DNA of 64,000 nt from Ruegeria sp. ANG-R (GTDB lineage: Bacteria; Pseudomonadota; Alphaproteobacteria; Rhodobacterales; Rhodobacteraceae), in assembly GCF_000813985.1 (NCBI RefSeq), contig NZ_JWLJ01000001.1, positions 1,228,453-1,292,452 on the forward strand. The letters run 5' to 3'. Numbering within the stretch: position 1 is the first letter of the stretch; the number at the start of each line of letters is the position of its first letter. The notes under the pieces are model-generated. The model was given only the letters and a program-made list of their open reading frames with translations, ran no database searches and was not told the origin of the DNA. Made by a program: the position numbers and the translations under genes. Positions 44,517-54,433 of this stretch are shown one piece after another.

Positions 44517-44609
44517 GTGGCACCAATCGGCAGGTATAGGCCGTCGCGCATGAATGCACGCCCGGATGTGATTCCCTTGGGCCGCGGCTTGATGGGGATA
44601 CCTGCGTGA
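44517..44609 (+). CDS. 30-codon reading frame overlapping the lptG start
   Basis: A GTG at 44517 follows an excellent ribosome-binding site (GGGGGAG). Thirty codons later it ends in TGA at 44607-44609, overlapping the lptG start as GTGA. The peptide is basic and polar and lacks a membrane helix. It could be a leader peptide that couples translation into lptG, or a scar of a deleted lptF, which would normally be in this place. No homology is claimed. Confidence 0.4.
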   Translation: MAPIGRYRPSRMNARPDVIPLGRGLMGIPA

Positions 44610-45706
44610 TCCTCGACCGTTATTTTGCCCGCCGCTTTATCCAAAGCTTTCTTGTTATCGGCGGAATCTTTCTGACCCTTATGATCCTGATCGATCTGAT
44701 AGAGCAGGTGCGTCGGTTCGATCAGGTCGGCCTGTCCTTCGGCCAGCTTCTGCAGCTGACCTTGCTGAATACGCCCGCCGCCATCAGCGAAATGCTGCCC
44801 CTGCTGATGATTCTGGCGACAATTGCGCTGTTCGTCGGCCTCGCCCGCAGTTCTGAACTGGTGGTCACCCGCGCCATCGGACGGTCGGGCATCCGCGCGC
44901 TGCTGGCTCCGGTTCTGCTGGCATTGACCATCGGCGGACTTGCGGTGGCGCTGTTGAATCCGATCGCGGCCGCCACCTCTGAAGAGTTTCAGCGCCTGTC
45001 CGATGACTATCGCAATCAGGGCAGCTCGGCCTTATCGATCAGCCGCGAGGGGTTGTGGCTGCGGCAAGGATCAGCCAACGGCCAGTCGGTGATTCACGCA
45101 ACTGGCACGGTCAATGGCGAACGGTTCGCGCTGCAGGATGTGACCATCACCACGTTCTCACCCGACGGCAAACCCAACCAACAAATCGCAGCCGAGCAGG
45201 CCGATCTGGAGGATGGGTACTGGACCCTGCGTCAGGCCAAGGTCTGGACCATTCAGGACGATCTGAACCCGGAAACCAGCGCGACCACCCACGAGATATT
45301 GAACCTGCCCACGACGCTGACGCGGGATCGGATTCTCGACACGCTGGGCCAACAGGACTCCGTGTCGGTTTATGATCTGCCGCAGCTGATTCGTGACCTG
45401 CGCGAGGCTGGATTTTCCACCAAGCAATATGAAGTCTGGCTGCAGGTACAACTCGCAAGACCACTGTTTCTGGTCTCGATGGTTCTGATCGGGGCTGCCT
45501 TCACCATGCGCCACGTCCGGTTTGGCGGCACCGGTGTGGCCGTGCTGACCGCCGTGCTGTTGGGGTTCGGCATCTATTTCATCCGAAATTTTGCGCAGAT
45601 TTTGGGCGAGAACGGTCAATTGCCGATCCTTGTGGCGGCCTGGGCGCCGCCATTCGCGGGGATTCTTCTGTCTCTGGGCCTGTTGCTGCACGCGGAGGAC
45701 GGCTGA
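44606..45706 (+). CDS. lptG: LPS export permease LptG
   Basis: Inner-membrane permease of 366 aa of the LptB2FG lipopolysaccharide exporter. Six hydrophobic helices flank a periplasmic beta-jellyroll domain (about residues 130-260). FARRFIQSFLVIGG at the start, LARSSELVVTRAIGRSG near residue 75 and the C-terminal FGGTGVAVLTAVLLGFGIYF fit LptG better than LptF. GTG start 44606 behind GATGGGGA. The stop overlaps lptD (TGATG). No lptF precedes it. Confidence 0.88.
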   Translation: MILDRYFARRFIQSFLVIGGIFLTLMILIDLIEQVRRFDQVGLSFGQLLQLTLLNTPAAISEMLPLLMILATIALFVGLARSSELVVTRAIGRSGIRALLAPVLLALTIGGLAVALLNPIAAATSEEFQRLSDDYRNQGSSALSISREGLWLRQGSANGQSVIHATGTVNGERFALQDVTITTFSPDGKPNQQIAAEQADLEDGYWTLRQAKVWTIQDDLNPETSATTHEILNLPTTLTRDRILDTLGQQDSVSVYDLPQLIRDLREAGFSTKQYEVWLQVQLARPLFLVSMVLIGAAFTMRHVRFGGTGVAVLTAVLLGFGIYFIRNFAQILGENGQLPILVAAWAPPFAGILLSLGLLLHAEDG

Positions 45707-47868
45707 TGCGATCCATCCTGTCCCTGCTTCTGTCCAGTGCGCTGGTCCTGTCGCTGCAGAATGCTGCCTCGGCACAGTCCAACAGCAACCCGCCCGCGGA
45801 AGCCGATGCGGCTGAGCAGAACCAGCCCGCCCTTCTGGTGGCGGACGAGATATTCATTACCCCGGACCGCAAACTGGTCGCCGAGGGCAATGTCGAGGCC
45901 TTCCAGGGCGATGTGAAACTGACCGCCAAAAGCGTCACCTATGATCGCGAAACCGGCGAGCTGACAATAACCGGTCCGATCCGGATTGACGAAGGCGGAC
46001 AGAGCACGTTGCTGGCCGATTCCGCTCAACTGGACAGCGGAATACAAAACGGCATCCTGATGGGCGCGCGTATGGTGTTCGACCAGCAGGTTCAGATCGC
46101 CTCGGTTCAGGCCACGCGTGCGGCGGGCCGATACACGCAGTTCAGCAAGGTCGCGGCGACCTCGTGTCATGTTTGTGCCAACGGCAAACCGCCGATCTGG
46201 CAAATTCGCGCCCGCAAAGTGACCCATGATCAGCTGGAACGACAGCTATATTTCGAGGGGGCCCAGTTTCGCATTCTGGATGTTCCCGTCTTCTATTTCC
46301 CGACCCTGCGCCTGCCCGATCCGACGCTCGAGCGGGCCACCGGTTTCCTGGTGCCCTCGATCCGCACCACCTCGCAATTGAGCACCGGGGTCCTGGTTCC
46401 CTATTTCTTCAAGATCGGGGATCACAAGGACCTGACGCTAACGCCCTACCTGTCATCCAAGACCCGCACCCTTGGGTTCCGATACAGGCAGGCGTTCAAA
46501 CGCGGGCGCATCCGACTGCGCGGCGCCTATACCCGCGACGATATCCAGCCCGGTCAGGATCGCGGGTATTTCTTCGCCGACGGCCGCTTCAGTCTGGGAA
46601 ACAGCTATCGGCTCACATTCGATATCAGAACAACTTCGGACGACTCGTATCTGGCCGATTACGGCTTGCCCGATTATGATCGTCTGCGCAGCGAGATTGC
46701 CCTTGAACGGATCAAGCGCGACACCGCGTTCAGGACCAGTTTCATTCACTACAAAACTCTGCGGGACAGTGAAAATCAGGACGAGATACCGTCGCGTATC
46801 TTCGACATCAACTATCGCAAACGCTTCTTCCCCAATGCGTTAGGGGGTGAGGTGCAACTTGCCATGATCGGCCACACCCATACGCGCACCAGCGACGAGG
46901 ATATCGTGGGCCGTGACGTCGCCCGTGCGACATTCGATGCGGAATGGCTGCGCAACTGGACCTTTGCAACCGGGCTGCGCGCCGAGGCGCAATTGGGCGC
47001 GGCAGTTGATACGTTCAACATCCGCAATGACAGCAGTTACCCGAACAATGTGACCCGCTCGACCCCACGCGCAGCTTTTACCCTGCGCTACCCGATGCTA
47101 CGCCGCGAACAGAGCGGCGCGACGCAGATCCTTGAGCCAATCGCGCAAATCGGCTGGACACATGTCTCGGACAACGACGTGCCCAACGACGAAAGCACAT
47201 TTCAGGAACTCGATCAGGGCAACCTCCTGTCACTGTCGCGTTTTCCTGCCCCTGACCGCCGCGAAAACGGTACCACGGCTGTCGTTGGCCTGAACTGGTC
47301 CCGCTACAACGCGGATGGCTGGCGGGCGCTAGCAACGATCGGACAGGTCTTCCGGTCTGATGCCGATCCAGATTTCACTCTGACCTCGGGGCTGCAGGGG
47401 ACCAAATCCGACGTTCTGCTGGCCGGGCAGCTGAATAACGGCAAGGGACTGACCCTGGCCGCACGCGGACTGTTGAACAGCGATTTCAGCTTTACCAAGG
47501 CCGAACTGCGCGCGGCGTGGTCAAAAGGGGATGCTGCGATTTCCGGCGGCTATATCTGGCTGGAACCAGACCCGGCGGAGGCGAACAACGATGAAATCTC
47601 GGAATTGCGCGTTTCCGGTCGCTACCGCGTGGATCAGAACTGGCTGACCCGCGCCAACGCACGTTACGATTTCAGCGAGTCCGAGCCGCTCCGCCTTGGG
47701 TTTGGTGTGACGTATGAAAATGAGTGTGTGCAGGTAAATGTGAACATCAACAGACGCTTTACCTCCACATCAAGTATTGAGCCTTCGACAGAATTCGGCT
47801 TTACCGTAGCCCTGACAGGGTATTCCGTCGAAGGCGATGGACAGAAGTTTAAGAGAAGATGCAGTTGA
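45706..47868 (+). CDS. lptD: LPS assembly outer-membrane protein LptD
   Basis: Outer-membrane beta-barrel of 720 aa that inserts LPS into the outer leaflet with LptE. Signal peptide ending ASA-QSN near residue 24, an OstA-like periplasmic domain (DEIFITPDRKLVAEGNVEAF), then a barrel from about residue 215. Four cysteines outside the signal (two in CHVC near 154, one near 673 and one at the C-terminal CS) match the disulfide pattern required in LptD. Confidence 0.94.
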   Translation: MRSILSLLLSSALVLSLQNAASAQSNSNPPAEADAAEQNQPALLVADEIFITPDRKLVAEGNVEAFQGDVKLTAKSVTYDRETGELTITGPIRIDEGGQSTLLADSAQLDSGIQNGILMGARMVFDQQVQIASVQATRAAGRYTQFSKVAATSCHVCANGKPPIWQIRARKVTHDQLERQLYFEGAQFRILDVPVFYFPTLRLPDPTLERATGFLVPSIRTTSQLSTGVLVPYFFKIGDHKDLTLTPYLSSKTRTLGFRYRQAFKRGRIRLRGAYTRDDIQPGQDRGYFFADGRFSLGNSYRLTFDIRTTSDDSYLADYGLPDYDRLRSEIALERIKRDTAFRTSFIHYKTLRDSENQDEIPSRIFDINYRKRFFPNALGGEVQLAMIGHTHTRTSDEDIVGRDVARATFDAEWLRNWTFATGLRAEAQLGAAVDTFNIRNDSSYPNNVTRSTPRAAFTLRYPMLRREQSGATQILEPIAQIGWTHVSDNDVPNDESTFQELDQGNLLSLSRFPAPDRRENGTTAVVGLNWSRYNADGWRALATIGQVFRSDADPDFTLTSGLQGTKSDVLLAGQLNNGKGLTLAARGLLNSDFSFTKAELRAAWSKGDAAISGGYIWLEPDPAEANNDEISELRVSGRYRVDQNWLTRANARYDFSESEPLRLGFGVTYENECVQVNVNINRRFTSTSSIEPSTEFGFTVALTGYSVEGDGQKFKRRCS

Positions 47869-49112
47869 TCTCAGGTTTCACAAAGTCTCTCCGCTCTGGC
47901 TGCCACAAATCGGTCCTGCCGGTGCTGGCTGCCACGCTAATTGCCATGGCCGCGCCGCAGGCCCAGGGTCAAAGCCTTTTCTCGCCCGCGATCCGGGTCA
48001 ACCAGGACATTGTAACCTGGTATGAATTGCAACAGCGACAACAGTTTCTTGAGCTGCTCGGCGTCCCCGGCAGCTCAGAGAGCGAGGTCCGCGAGGCTCT
48101 GATCGACGACCGCCTGCGCAAGCAGGCAATGCGCGAAGCCGGAATCGAGGCCGCACCCGAGGATATCCAGACCGGCATTGACGAGTTCGCCTCACGTGGC
48201 AACCTGAGCAGCGAAGAGTTTCTCAAGCTGCTCAACGACGCTGGCGTTTCCAAGGAAACCGTGCGGGACTTTGTGTCCGATCAGCTGTCATGGCGCGACT
48301 ATGTCAGCGCTCGCTTTCTGTCTCAGGCCCGCCCCACCGAAGACGAGATCAACCGCGCCCTTGGCCAAGGCGGCGGCGGCGGCCTGCAGGTCCTGTTGTC
48401 CGAGATCATCATTCCGGTCACACCACAGACACTGGCGCAGGCCGAAGCACTGGCAGAGGAAATCTCGCAGCTTCCCGATCAGAAAAGCTTTTCCACTGCC
48501 GCAACGCAGTATTCTGCCGCCGCCACACGTGAGGATGGCGGACGGCTGGATTGGCTTTCGCTCAGCAACCTGCCACCTGCCCTTCAACCCGTCATTCTGA
48601 GCCTGAAAAACGGCGAGATCACCGATCCGCTATCACTGCCGAACGCCGTGGCCCTGTTTCAGATGCGCGGTATCCGGGAAGTTGCCGCCGGCACGCCAAG
48701 CTATTCCGAGATTGACTACGCCATCTATTATCTGCCCGGTGGCCGCAGCGCTGAAACGCTTGCGAAAGCCGAGCGCCTGAAGGAAGAGATTGACACCTGC
48801 GATGATCTCTATGGCCTCGCCAAGGATCAATCTCCCGATGTTCTGGACCGCATCACAGCCAGCCCATCCGAGATCCCCCGTGACGTCGCGCTTGAACTGG
48901 CCAAGCTTGATCCAAATGAAGCATCGACCGCTCTGACGCGCAACAACGGGCAGACACTGATGTTCCTGATGCTGTGCAAACGCACCCGCGATCTGGGCGA
49001 GGATACGACCCGCGTCGATGTAGCCAATGCGCTGACCCAACAGCGCTTGCAGGCGCTCGCCGAAGGTCTGCTCGAACAGTTGAGGGCCGACGCCGTTATC
49101 ATCGAACAATGA
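47859..49112 (+). CDS. surA: Periplasmic chaperone SurA
   Basis: Chaperone and peptidyl-prolyl isomerase of 417 aa that escorts outer-membrane proteins such as LptD. Signal peptide with cleavage near AQG-QSL (residue 38), SurA N-terminal domain starting IRVNQDIVTWYELQQR, and one parvulin-like domain (about 190-290, SEIIIPVTPQTLAQAEALAE). Overlaps lptD by ten bases and pdxA by four. Confidence 0.92.
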   Translation: MQLISGFTKSLRSGCHKSVLPVLAATLIAMAAPQAQGQSLFSPAIRVNQDIVTWYELQQRQQFLELLGVPGSSESEVREALIDDRLRKQAMREAGIEAAPEDIQTGIDEFASRGNLSSEEFLKLLNDAGVSKETVRDFVSDQLSWRDYVSARFLSQARPTEDEINRALGQGGGGGLQVLLSEIIIPVTPQTLAQAEALAEEISQLPDQKSFSTAATQYSAAATREDGGRLDWLSLSNLPPALQPVILSLKNGEITDPLSLPNAVALFQMRGIREVAAGTPSYSEIDYAIYYLPGGRSAETLAKAERLKEEIDTCDDLYGLAKDQSPDVLDRITASPSEIPRDVALELAKLDPNEASTALTRNNGQTLMFLMLCKRTRDLGEDTTRVDVANALTQQRLQALAEGLLEQLRADAVIIEQ

Positions 49113-50074
49113 CAGCCCCGATCGCGCTAAGCTGCGGCGAACCCGCCGGAATAGGCCCCGAAATCGCGGCCAAAGCCTGGGCCGCCCTGCGCGACAGCTG
49201 TCCGTTCTTCTACATCGGGGACGCCTCGCATCTGCCGACAGATACCCCTGTTGCCCGGATCGCCGGTCCAACCGAGGCCATCGCGGCCAGTTCTGCAGCC
49301 CTGCCCGTTCTGCATGTCGACTTCCCTGCGTCAAACACACCTGGCTACCCTGATCCGCAAAACGCGCTTTCGGTCGTAGATGCCATCGAACAGGGCGTCG
49401 AGCTGGTGCAATCCGGCGCGGCATCCGCGCTGTGCACGGCTCCGATTCACAAAAAGGCACTGATCGACGGCGCTGGGTTTGCCTTCCCCGGCCATACCGA
49501 ATTTCTCGCCGCGCTCGCCGGTCGTTCCAGAGTGGTGATGATGCTGGCCAGCGATCAGCTGCGTGTGGTTCCAGCCACGATTCACATCCCGCTGTCGCAA
49601 GTGCCAAGCGCGCTTACCCCCGAAATACTGCGGGAAACCATTGAGATCACCGCCCGGGGCCTGCGCAGCCAGTTCGGCATCCCCCATCCCCGGATCGCCG
49701 TCGCCGGCCTGAACCCCCACGCGGGCGAAGAGGGCAAGATGGGGACCGAAGAACTTGACTGGATCACCCCGATGCTCGCGGCTTTGAACCCCGACAGCTA
49801 CACCGTGACCGGCCCCCACCCGGCAGACACCATGTTCCACGCCGCCGCCCGCGCACGCTACGACGTCGCCATTGCGATGTATCATGATCAGGCCCTGATC
49901 CCGATCAAAACGCTGGATTTCGACAGAGGTGTGAATGTGACCCTGGGTTTGCCATTCGTCCGGACCTCACCGGATCATGGCACCGCTCTGGACATCGCGG
50001 GCCAAGGCATCGCAAACCCGACCAGCCTGATCGAGGCCCTGAAACGCGCGCGACAGATGGCGCAGTCCCGCTAA
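49109..50074 (+). CDS. pdxA: 4-hydroxythreonine-4-phosphate dehydrogenase
   Basis: Enzyme of 321 aa of pyridoxal phosphate synthesis. Begins MTAPIALSCGEPAGIGPEIA, the PdxA signature, with FPGHTEFLA and GLNPHAGEEGKMGTEE, the zinc-histidine regions, and MYHDQALIPIKT near residue 255. Start ATG 49109 overlaps the surA stop. The lptG-lptD-surA-pdxA-rsmA order is conserved in this order of bacteria. Followed by repeat copy D. Confidence 0.96.
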   Translation: MTAPIALSCGEPAGIGPEIAAKAWAALRDSCPFFYIGDASHLPTDTPVARIAGPTEAIAASSAALPVLHVDFPASNTPGYPDPQNALSVVDAIEQGVELVQSGAASALCTAPIHKKALIDGAGFAFPGHTEFLAALAGRSRVVMMLASDQLRVVPATIHIPLSQVPSALTPEILRETIEITARGLRSQFGIPHPRIAVAGLNPHAGEEGKMGTEELDWITPMLAALNPDSYTVTGPHPADTMFHAAARARYDVAIAMYHDQALIPIKTLDFDRGVNVTLGLPFVRTSPDHGTALDIAGQGIANPTSLIEALKRARQMAQSR

Positions 50075-50077
50075 TGC

Positions 50078-50109
50078 TTCATCTGGCCCCAAATATCCCC
50101 GCCGGAGGC
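50078..50109 (+). repeat. Dispersed intergenic repeat, copy D (short)
   Basis: TTCATCTGGC, short step, AAATATCCCCGCCGGAGGC, identical to copy B in the core, without the ATGGCCCG hairpin. It begins three bases after the pdxA stop and lies within the pdxA-rsmA operon, 46 bases before rsmA. Internal placement shows it is not only a feature of converging genes. Confidence 0.85.
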
Positions 50110-50154
50110 AAAAAATCTCTGGCGCGCTCTTTCCACTCCAATCAACGGTAAAGC

Positions 50155-50997
50155 ATGAGCGCCATCGACTCCCTCCCTCCGCTGCGAGAGGTCATTGCGA
50201 CCCACCAGCTTTCGGCCCGCAAATCTCTGGGCCAGAACTTCCTGCTCGACCTGAACCTGACCGCCAAGATCGCAAGGCAGGCCGGAGATCTGACCCAATG
50301 CGATGTTCTCGAAATCGGTCCGGGCCCCGGGGGGCTGACCCGTGGGCTGCTCTCCGAAGGCGCCCGCAAAGTGGTGGCGGTGGAAAAAGACACCCGTTGC
50401 ATCGCGGCGTTAAACGATATCGCCGCCGCCTATCCAGGCCGGCTTGAGGTCATCAACGGCGATGCGCTGGCAATCGACCCACTGGCCCATCTCACACCCC
50501 CGATCCGGGTGGCCGCCAACCTGCCTTACAATGTCGGCACCGAGTTGCTGGTCCGCTGGCTGACCCCCCCGGACTGGCCACCGTTCTGGCAAAGCCTCAC
50601 CCTGATGTTTCAACGCGAAGTGGCCGAGCGTATCGTGGCCCAGCCCGGCAGCAAAGCCTATGGACGTCTTGCCATCCTCGCTCAATGGCGGGCCGATGCG
50701 CGCATCGCCATGTCCCTGCCACCCGGTGCGTTCACCCCGCCACCGAAAGTGTCGAGTGCCGTGGTCCATTTGACGGCCCTGCCCGAGCCCCGCTATCCAG
50801 CCGACGCCGCCACTCTATCGCGTGTCGTCGCCGCCGCCTTCAATCAGCGCCGAAAAATGCTGCGCGCTTCGCTCAAAGGTGTCGCACCCGATATCGAAGA
50901 CCGTCTGATTGCGGCTGGTATCAAGCCCACTGACCGAGCAGAGCAAGTATCGCTGGAAGCGTTCTGCGCACTGGCAAGAATAGTTTCAAACCACTGA
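50155..50997 (+). CDS. rsmA: 16S rRNA dimethyladenosine transferase
   Basis: rRNA methyltransferase of 280 aa (KsgA) that dimethylates two adenines of helix 45 in 16S rRNA. SAM motif [16 protein letters not shown] near residue 46, catalytic [14 protein letters not shown] near residue 122 and the C-terminal [14 protein letters not shown]. Last gene of the lptG-to-rsmA operon. Confidence 0.96.
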   Translation: MSAIDSLPPLREVIATHQLSARKSLGQNFLLDLNLTAKIARQAGDLTQCDVLEIGPGPGGLTRGLLSEGARKVVAVEKDTRCIAALNDIAAAYPGRLEVINGDALAIDPLAHLTPPIRVAANLPYNVGTELLVRWLTPPDWPPFWQSLTLMFQREVAERIVAQPGSKAYGRLAILAQWRADARIAMSLPPGAFTPPPKVSSAVVHLTALPEPRYPADAATLSRVVAAAFNQRRKMLRASLKGVAPDIEDRLIAAGIKPTDRAEQVSLEAFCALARIVSNH

Positions 50998-51085
50998 AAT
51001 ATATAGCCTATCGTTGCACAGGTGGTGCGATCTTGCATTAATAACGACCCCACGAAGCAGCAGAATCATAAAAGGGAAACAAAAT

Positions 51086-51515
51086 TTGAGAATCTTTATC
51101 TCGTGGCTGATCGGTTTTTTTGATTGGCATCCCGCTTGCAGTGAGCGCATCTGAAATTCAGCTTCAATGCAAATTTGAAACCGACTGAGGCTGGTTTTCT
51201 CCAGATGCACGATACACAATCGACCCAACCACCAAGACCGCAATAGTCGAGGACAGGGTTGTACTTTATTCGCGCAAATCACCAATAAAGGTAAGATATA
51301 CCTCGCCTGCACCAAATGAAATCTCGCTTCGATACAAACTTAAATTGCCTGTGAAAGTCAGCCAACGAGGAGCCGGGATTCATGGCGTTCGCAAGTGGGA
51401 TACCACAAGAAACGTCAAGTATACGGTTCTTCTCAACACGGTAGCCAAAACAGCTAAGATACGCACGAATGTGCCGAATGCGCCTCGGGCCACGGGTACA
51501 TGCAAAACTCAATAA
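51086..51515 (+). pseudogene. Secreted small protein gene, decayed (frameshift and internal stop)
   Basis: Reading from TTG 51086 (RBS AAAGGG) gives a signal peptide start LRIFISWLIGF, then goes out of frame at a run of seven T (51115-51121). With one T less it continues FLIGIPLAVSA, a clean signal peptidase site, then SEIQLQCKFETD and an in-frame TGA at 51186. After that TGA the same frame stays open for 108 codons to TAA 51513, ending GTCKTQ. One C-to-T change (CGA to TGA) and one extra T explain both lesions. The intact protein would be about 140 aa and periplasmic, with two cysteines. I do not recognise the family. Confidence 0.7.
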
Positions 51516-51583
51516 CGGTCCTGAGAGATAATTATACGGGCCCTGAACTGATACTCTTAGGCATGAGACCCGACCTTAGGCGT

Positions 51584-51614
51584 CAAACAACAAAACCCCG
51601 GGGACCCCGGGGTT
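51584..51614 (-). terminator. Terminator after the DUF4167 gene
   Basis: AACCCCGGGG (51594-51603) and CCCCGGGGTT (51605-51614) are exact inverted arms. On the minus strand the stem is followed by a T-rich tract (TTTTGTTGTTT). It lies about 30 bases after the DUF4167 stop. Confidence 0.88.
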
Positions 51615-51646
51615 CTGCAATACTCAAATAGAATTAAAGCAGGCGC

Positions 51647-52234
51647 TTACTCAGCCGCTTCAGGCGCATCACCATTGTCCGCCGCAGCCTGTTCTGGCGC
51701 GGCCTGTTCCGGGGCGGCCTTTGGCTTGCGTGCGCGTGGTTTGCGCGCGGGCTTTTCCTTTTTCTCCGGAGCCGGTGCCTCTGCACCTTTGTTTTCCGGC
51801 GTCTCGACCAGCCCGGCATCGGGTGCAGCGGCCTCAGCTCCGAAATCCACGACATCAGGCTGTGGCGCTTCGGCAGGGTCGGCCTGACGGGCCGCCTCAC
51901 GCTCCTGACGCTCGGCGCGCTCGCGGTCACGCTCGGCCTGGCGTTCGCGGTTCTGGCGCTCTTGCTCTTCGCGACGCGCTTCGATCTCGCGCTGCGCTTC
52001 GCTCAACATGCGCAGGTAATGCTCGGCGTGTTGCTGGAAGTTCTCAGCCGCCACGCGGTCATTCGACAATTGCGCATCGCGTGCAAGTTGGTTGTACTTG
52101 TCTATGATCTGCTGCGGCGTGCCACGCACCTTGCCCTCGGGGCCCGAGCTGTCAAAAACCCGGTTGACGACATTGCCGCCAGAGGGACGATTTCGGTTGT
52201 TCTTGGCCCGCGAACGGGATTTGGAAGATCTCAT
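51647..52234 (-). CDS. DUF4167 domain RNA-binding-like protein
   Basis: Protein of 195 aa. The N-terminal 75 residues are the DUF4167 domain: basic start SSKSRSRAKNNRNRPSGGN, then VFDSSGPEGKVRGTPQQIIDKY and the helical LARDAQLSNDRVAAENF. The rest is a highly charged Glu/Arg coiled stretch and an Ala/Pro/Glu tail, both low complexity. Basic domain and context beside prmC-prfA suggest an RNA- or ribosome-related role, not established. Closed by the terminator at 51584. Confidence 0.9.
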   Translation of the reverse strand: MRSSKSRSRAKNNRNRPSGGNVVNRVFDSSGPEGKVRGTPQQIIDKYNQLARDAQLSNDRVAAENFQQHAEHYLRMLSEAQREIEARREEQERQNRERQAERDRERAERQEREAARQADPAEAPQPDVVDFGAEAAAPDAGLVETPENKGAEAPAPEKKEKPARKPRARKPKAAPEQAAPEQAAADNGDAPEAAE

Positions 52235-52461
52235 CTTACTTTACGTCAGCCTTGTCAATTCACTGTCGATCAACCCGTATCTAACGCTGCTCAGTGGCTT
52301 TTGCCGTTACGCGCTATCGACTTTTTGGGCTTGGCGTCAGGGGTGCGCTGAAACAGCGTCAACCTCGCCGACTAGTCTTGAGTAAACATGTCCTGAGCGT
52401 GCAGACAAGGGGATTCTCGAAAATGTCGCAGCTTTTTTACATCTATCGGCACTTTTCAGCC

Positions 52462-53319
52462 TCAGTTTCCCTTCGATGGCGGCAATCTGGCCCCTACGAC
52501 CCGATCGCGCCCGTCCAGATCAGGGATTACCTGCGTCCCCGTCAACCCAGCGGCATCAAACAGGGCAGATACGTAAGCACCCTGCGTGGGGCCGATTTCA
52601 ACCAGAATACGTCCACCCGGCATCAGAAAATCCGGGGCCGAGGCTGCGATACGGCGATACGCGTCCAAACCGTCGCCCTCATCCGTCAGGGCCATTCGCG
52701 GCTCATGCTCACGCACTTCCGGGGAAAGCTCTTTCATTTCCTCCGCCGAGATATAGGGCGGGTTTGAAACAATCAGATCGAATTTACCGTCAATGTTTTC
52801 AAACCAATCCGAACGCACTATCTCTGCCCGCCCCTGCACCTCATGCTGAACCGCATTGGCGCTGGCCTGCAGGCAGGCCGATTCGCTCAGATCCACACCA
52901 ACGCCCGAAGCACTGGTCCGCTCTGCCAGCAAGGTGATCAGGATACAGCCCGAGCCCACGCCCAGGTCCAAAACATGGTCGAACGGTTCGCTCAGCGCTG
53001 CTTCAATCAAAGCTTCGGTTTCAGGACGTGGGTCAAGCACATCACGACTGACCCGGAACCGGCGACCATAGAATTCGCGCTCACCCAGCAGATGCGACAC
53101 TGGCACCCGAATAGCCCGCAATGAGATCAGTTGGTCATAGCGTTCCGCGATATCAACCGGCAATTCTTCGGGCGCGATCAGCGTCACACGGCTGGCTTCG
53201 ATCCGCGCGGCATGGGCCAACAGGACCCGCGCATCCCGCGCCGGATCGGGCACGCCCGCCGCCCGCAAACGCGCGGTGGCGGCAACCATGGCCTGCGCCG
53301 CTGTTAATGCCGCAATCAT
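52462..53319 (-). CDS. prmC: Release factor N5-glutamine methyltransferase
   Basis: SAM enzyme of 285 aa (HemK) that methylates the GGQ glutamine of release factors. SAM motif [16 protein letters not shown] near residue 115 and the catalytic NPPY ([11 protein letters not shown]) near residue 185. Its start overlaps the stop of prfA by ATGA, so enzyme and substrate are made together. Confidence 0.95.
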   Translation of the reverse strand: MIAALTAAQAMVAATARLRAAGVPDPARDARVLLAHAARIEASRVTLIAPEELPVDIAERYDQLISLRAIRVPVSHLLGEREFYGRRFRVSRDVLDPRPETEALIEAALSEPFDHVLDLGVGSGCILITLLAERTSASGVGVDLSESACLQASANAVQHEVQGRAEIVRSDWFENIDGKFDLIVSNPPYISAEEMKELSPEVREHEPRMALTDEGDGLDAYRRIAASAPDFLMPGGRILVEIGPTQGAYVSALFDAAGLTGTQVIPDLDGRDRVVGARLPPSKGN

Positions 53320-54371
53320 TGCGCCATCTCGGCTAGAAGCCGGGCCTGATCGTCTGCGGTCAGTGCGTCAATCACCTCATCCAAATCGCCTTGCATCACC
53401 TGATCGAGCTTATAGAGCGTCAGATTGATGCGGTGATCCGTCATGCGTCCCTGTGGGAAGTTATAGGTCCTGATCCGCTCCGACCGGTCGCCCGAGCCCA
53501 CTTGGCTGGCGCGATCCGCAGAGCGTTCGCTGTCAATCCGTTGCCGTTCAAGATCGTAAAGCCGCGTCTTCAGAACCTGCATCGCAATCTCTCGGTTGCG
53601 ATGCTGCGATTTCTCGGAGCTGGTCACCACGATACCGCTGGGTAGGTGCGTGATCCGCACCGCCGAATCCGTCGTATTAACGTGCTGCCCGCCGGCACCT
53701 GAACTACGCATCGTATCAATGCGGATGTCATTCGCGTCGATCTGGATATCCACATCCTCAGCCTCGGGCAAAACCGCGACGGTCGCCGCCGAGGTATGAA
53801 TCCGCCCACCGCTCTCGGTCTCGGGCACCCGCTGCACCCGGTGCACACCGGATTCATACTTCATCCGCGCAAAGACGTTGTCACCTTTGATGTGGGCCAC
53901 CACCTCTTTGATCCCGCCAAGATCGGATGCCTGTTCCTCGATGATTTCAAACTGCCAGCCCTTACCTTCCGCATAGCGCTGATACATGCGCAACAGGTCT
54001 CCGGCGAACAGGGCCGCCTCATCGCCACCTGTACCGGGCCGTATCTCCAGCATCGCCGGGCGCGCGTCCGCCGCGTCTTTGGGCAATAACGCCAGCTGCA
54101 AGGCATGTTCAGCCTCGGGGATACGGGCTTGCAGTTCGGGGATTTCCTCTTCGGCCAGCTCTTTCATGTCCGGATCGGACAACATCGCCTCGGCCTCGGC
54201 CAAATCGCCCACTAACTGACGCCATGCCATGATCTGATCAACCACGGGCTTGAGGTCGGAATACTCCTTGGCCAAGACCGCAATATCTCCGCCCGATGCG
54301 CCATCAGCCATGGCCGCTTCGAGGTATTGGAATCGCTGGGTGATCTGTTCTAGGCGTTCTTCGGGGATCAT
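53316..54371 (-). CDS. prfA: Peptide chain release factor 1
   Basis: Release factor of 351 aa for UAA and UAG. GGQ is in [18 protein letters not shown] near residue 228, and the RF1 anticodon-like loop lies before it ([20 protein letters not shown]). I use ATG 54371, where the family begins [10 protein letters not shown]; the open frame upstream to 54545 has no family match. prmC follows with a four-base overlap. Confidence 0.95.
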   Translation of the reverse strand: MIPEERLEQITQRFQYLEAAMADGASGGDIAVLAKEYSDLKPVVDQIMAWRQLVGDLAEAEAMLSDPDMKELAEEEIPELQARIPEAEHALQLALLPKDAADARPAMLEIRPGTGGDEAALFAGDLLRMYQRYAEGKGWQFEIIEEQASDLGGIKEVVAHIKGDNVFARMKYESGVHRVQRVPETESGGRIHTSAATVAVLPEAEDVDIQIDANDIRIDTMRSSGAGGQHVNTTDSAVRITHLPSGIVVTSSEKSQHRNREIAMQVLKTRLYDLERQRIDSERSADRASQVGSGDRSERIRTYNFPQGRMTDHRINLTLYKLDQVMQGDLDEVIDALTADDQARLLAEMAQ

Positions 54372-54433
54372 CCGCGCGGTGTCTCTCAATCCGGGGCTTT
54401 GGTCAAGGCCCTGCCTTGTGCTAGGCTTGGCGC

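Noticed and set aside
50986..51512. Two minus-strand frames of 109 and 77 codons in the gap after rsmA
   Set aside because: They lie antisense to the decayed secreted-protein gene, have no ribosome-binding site or motif, and the plus-strand signal peptide explains the region better.
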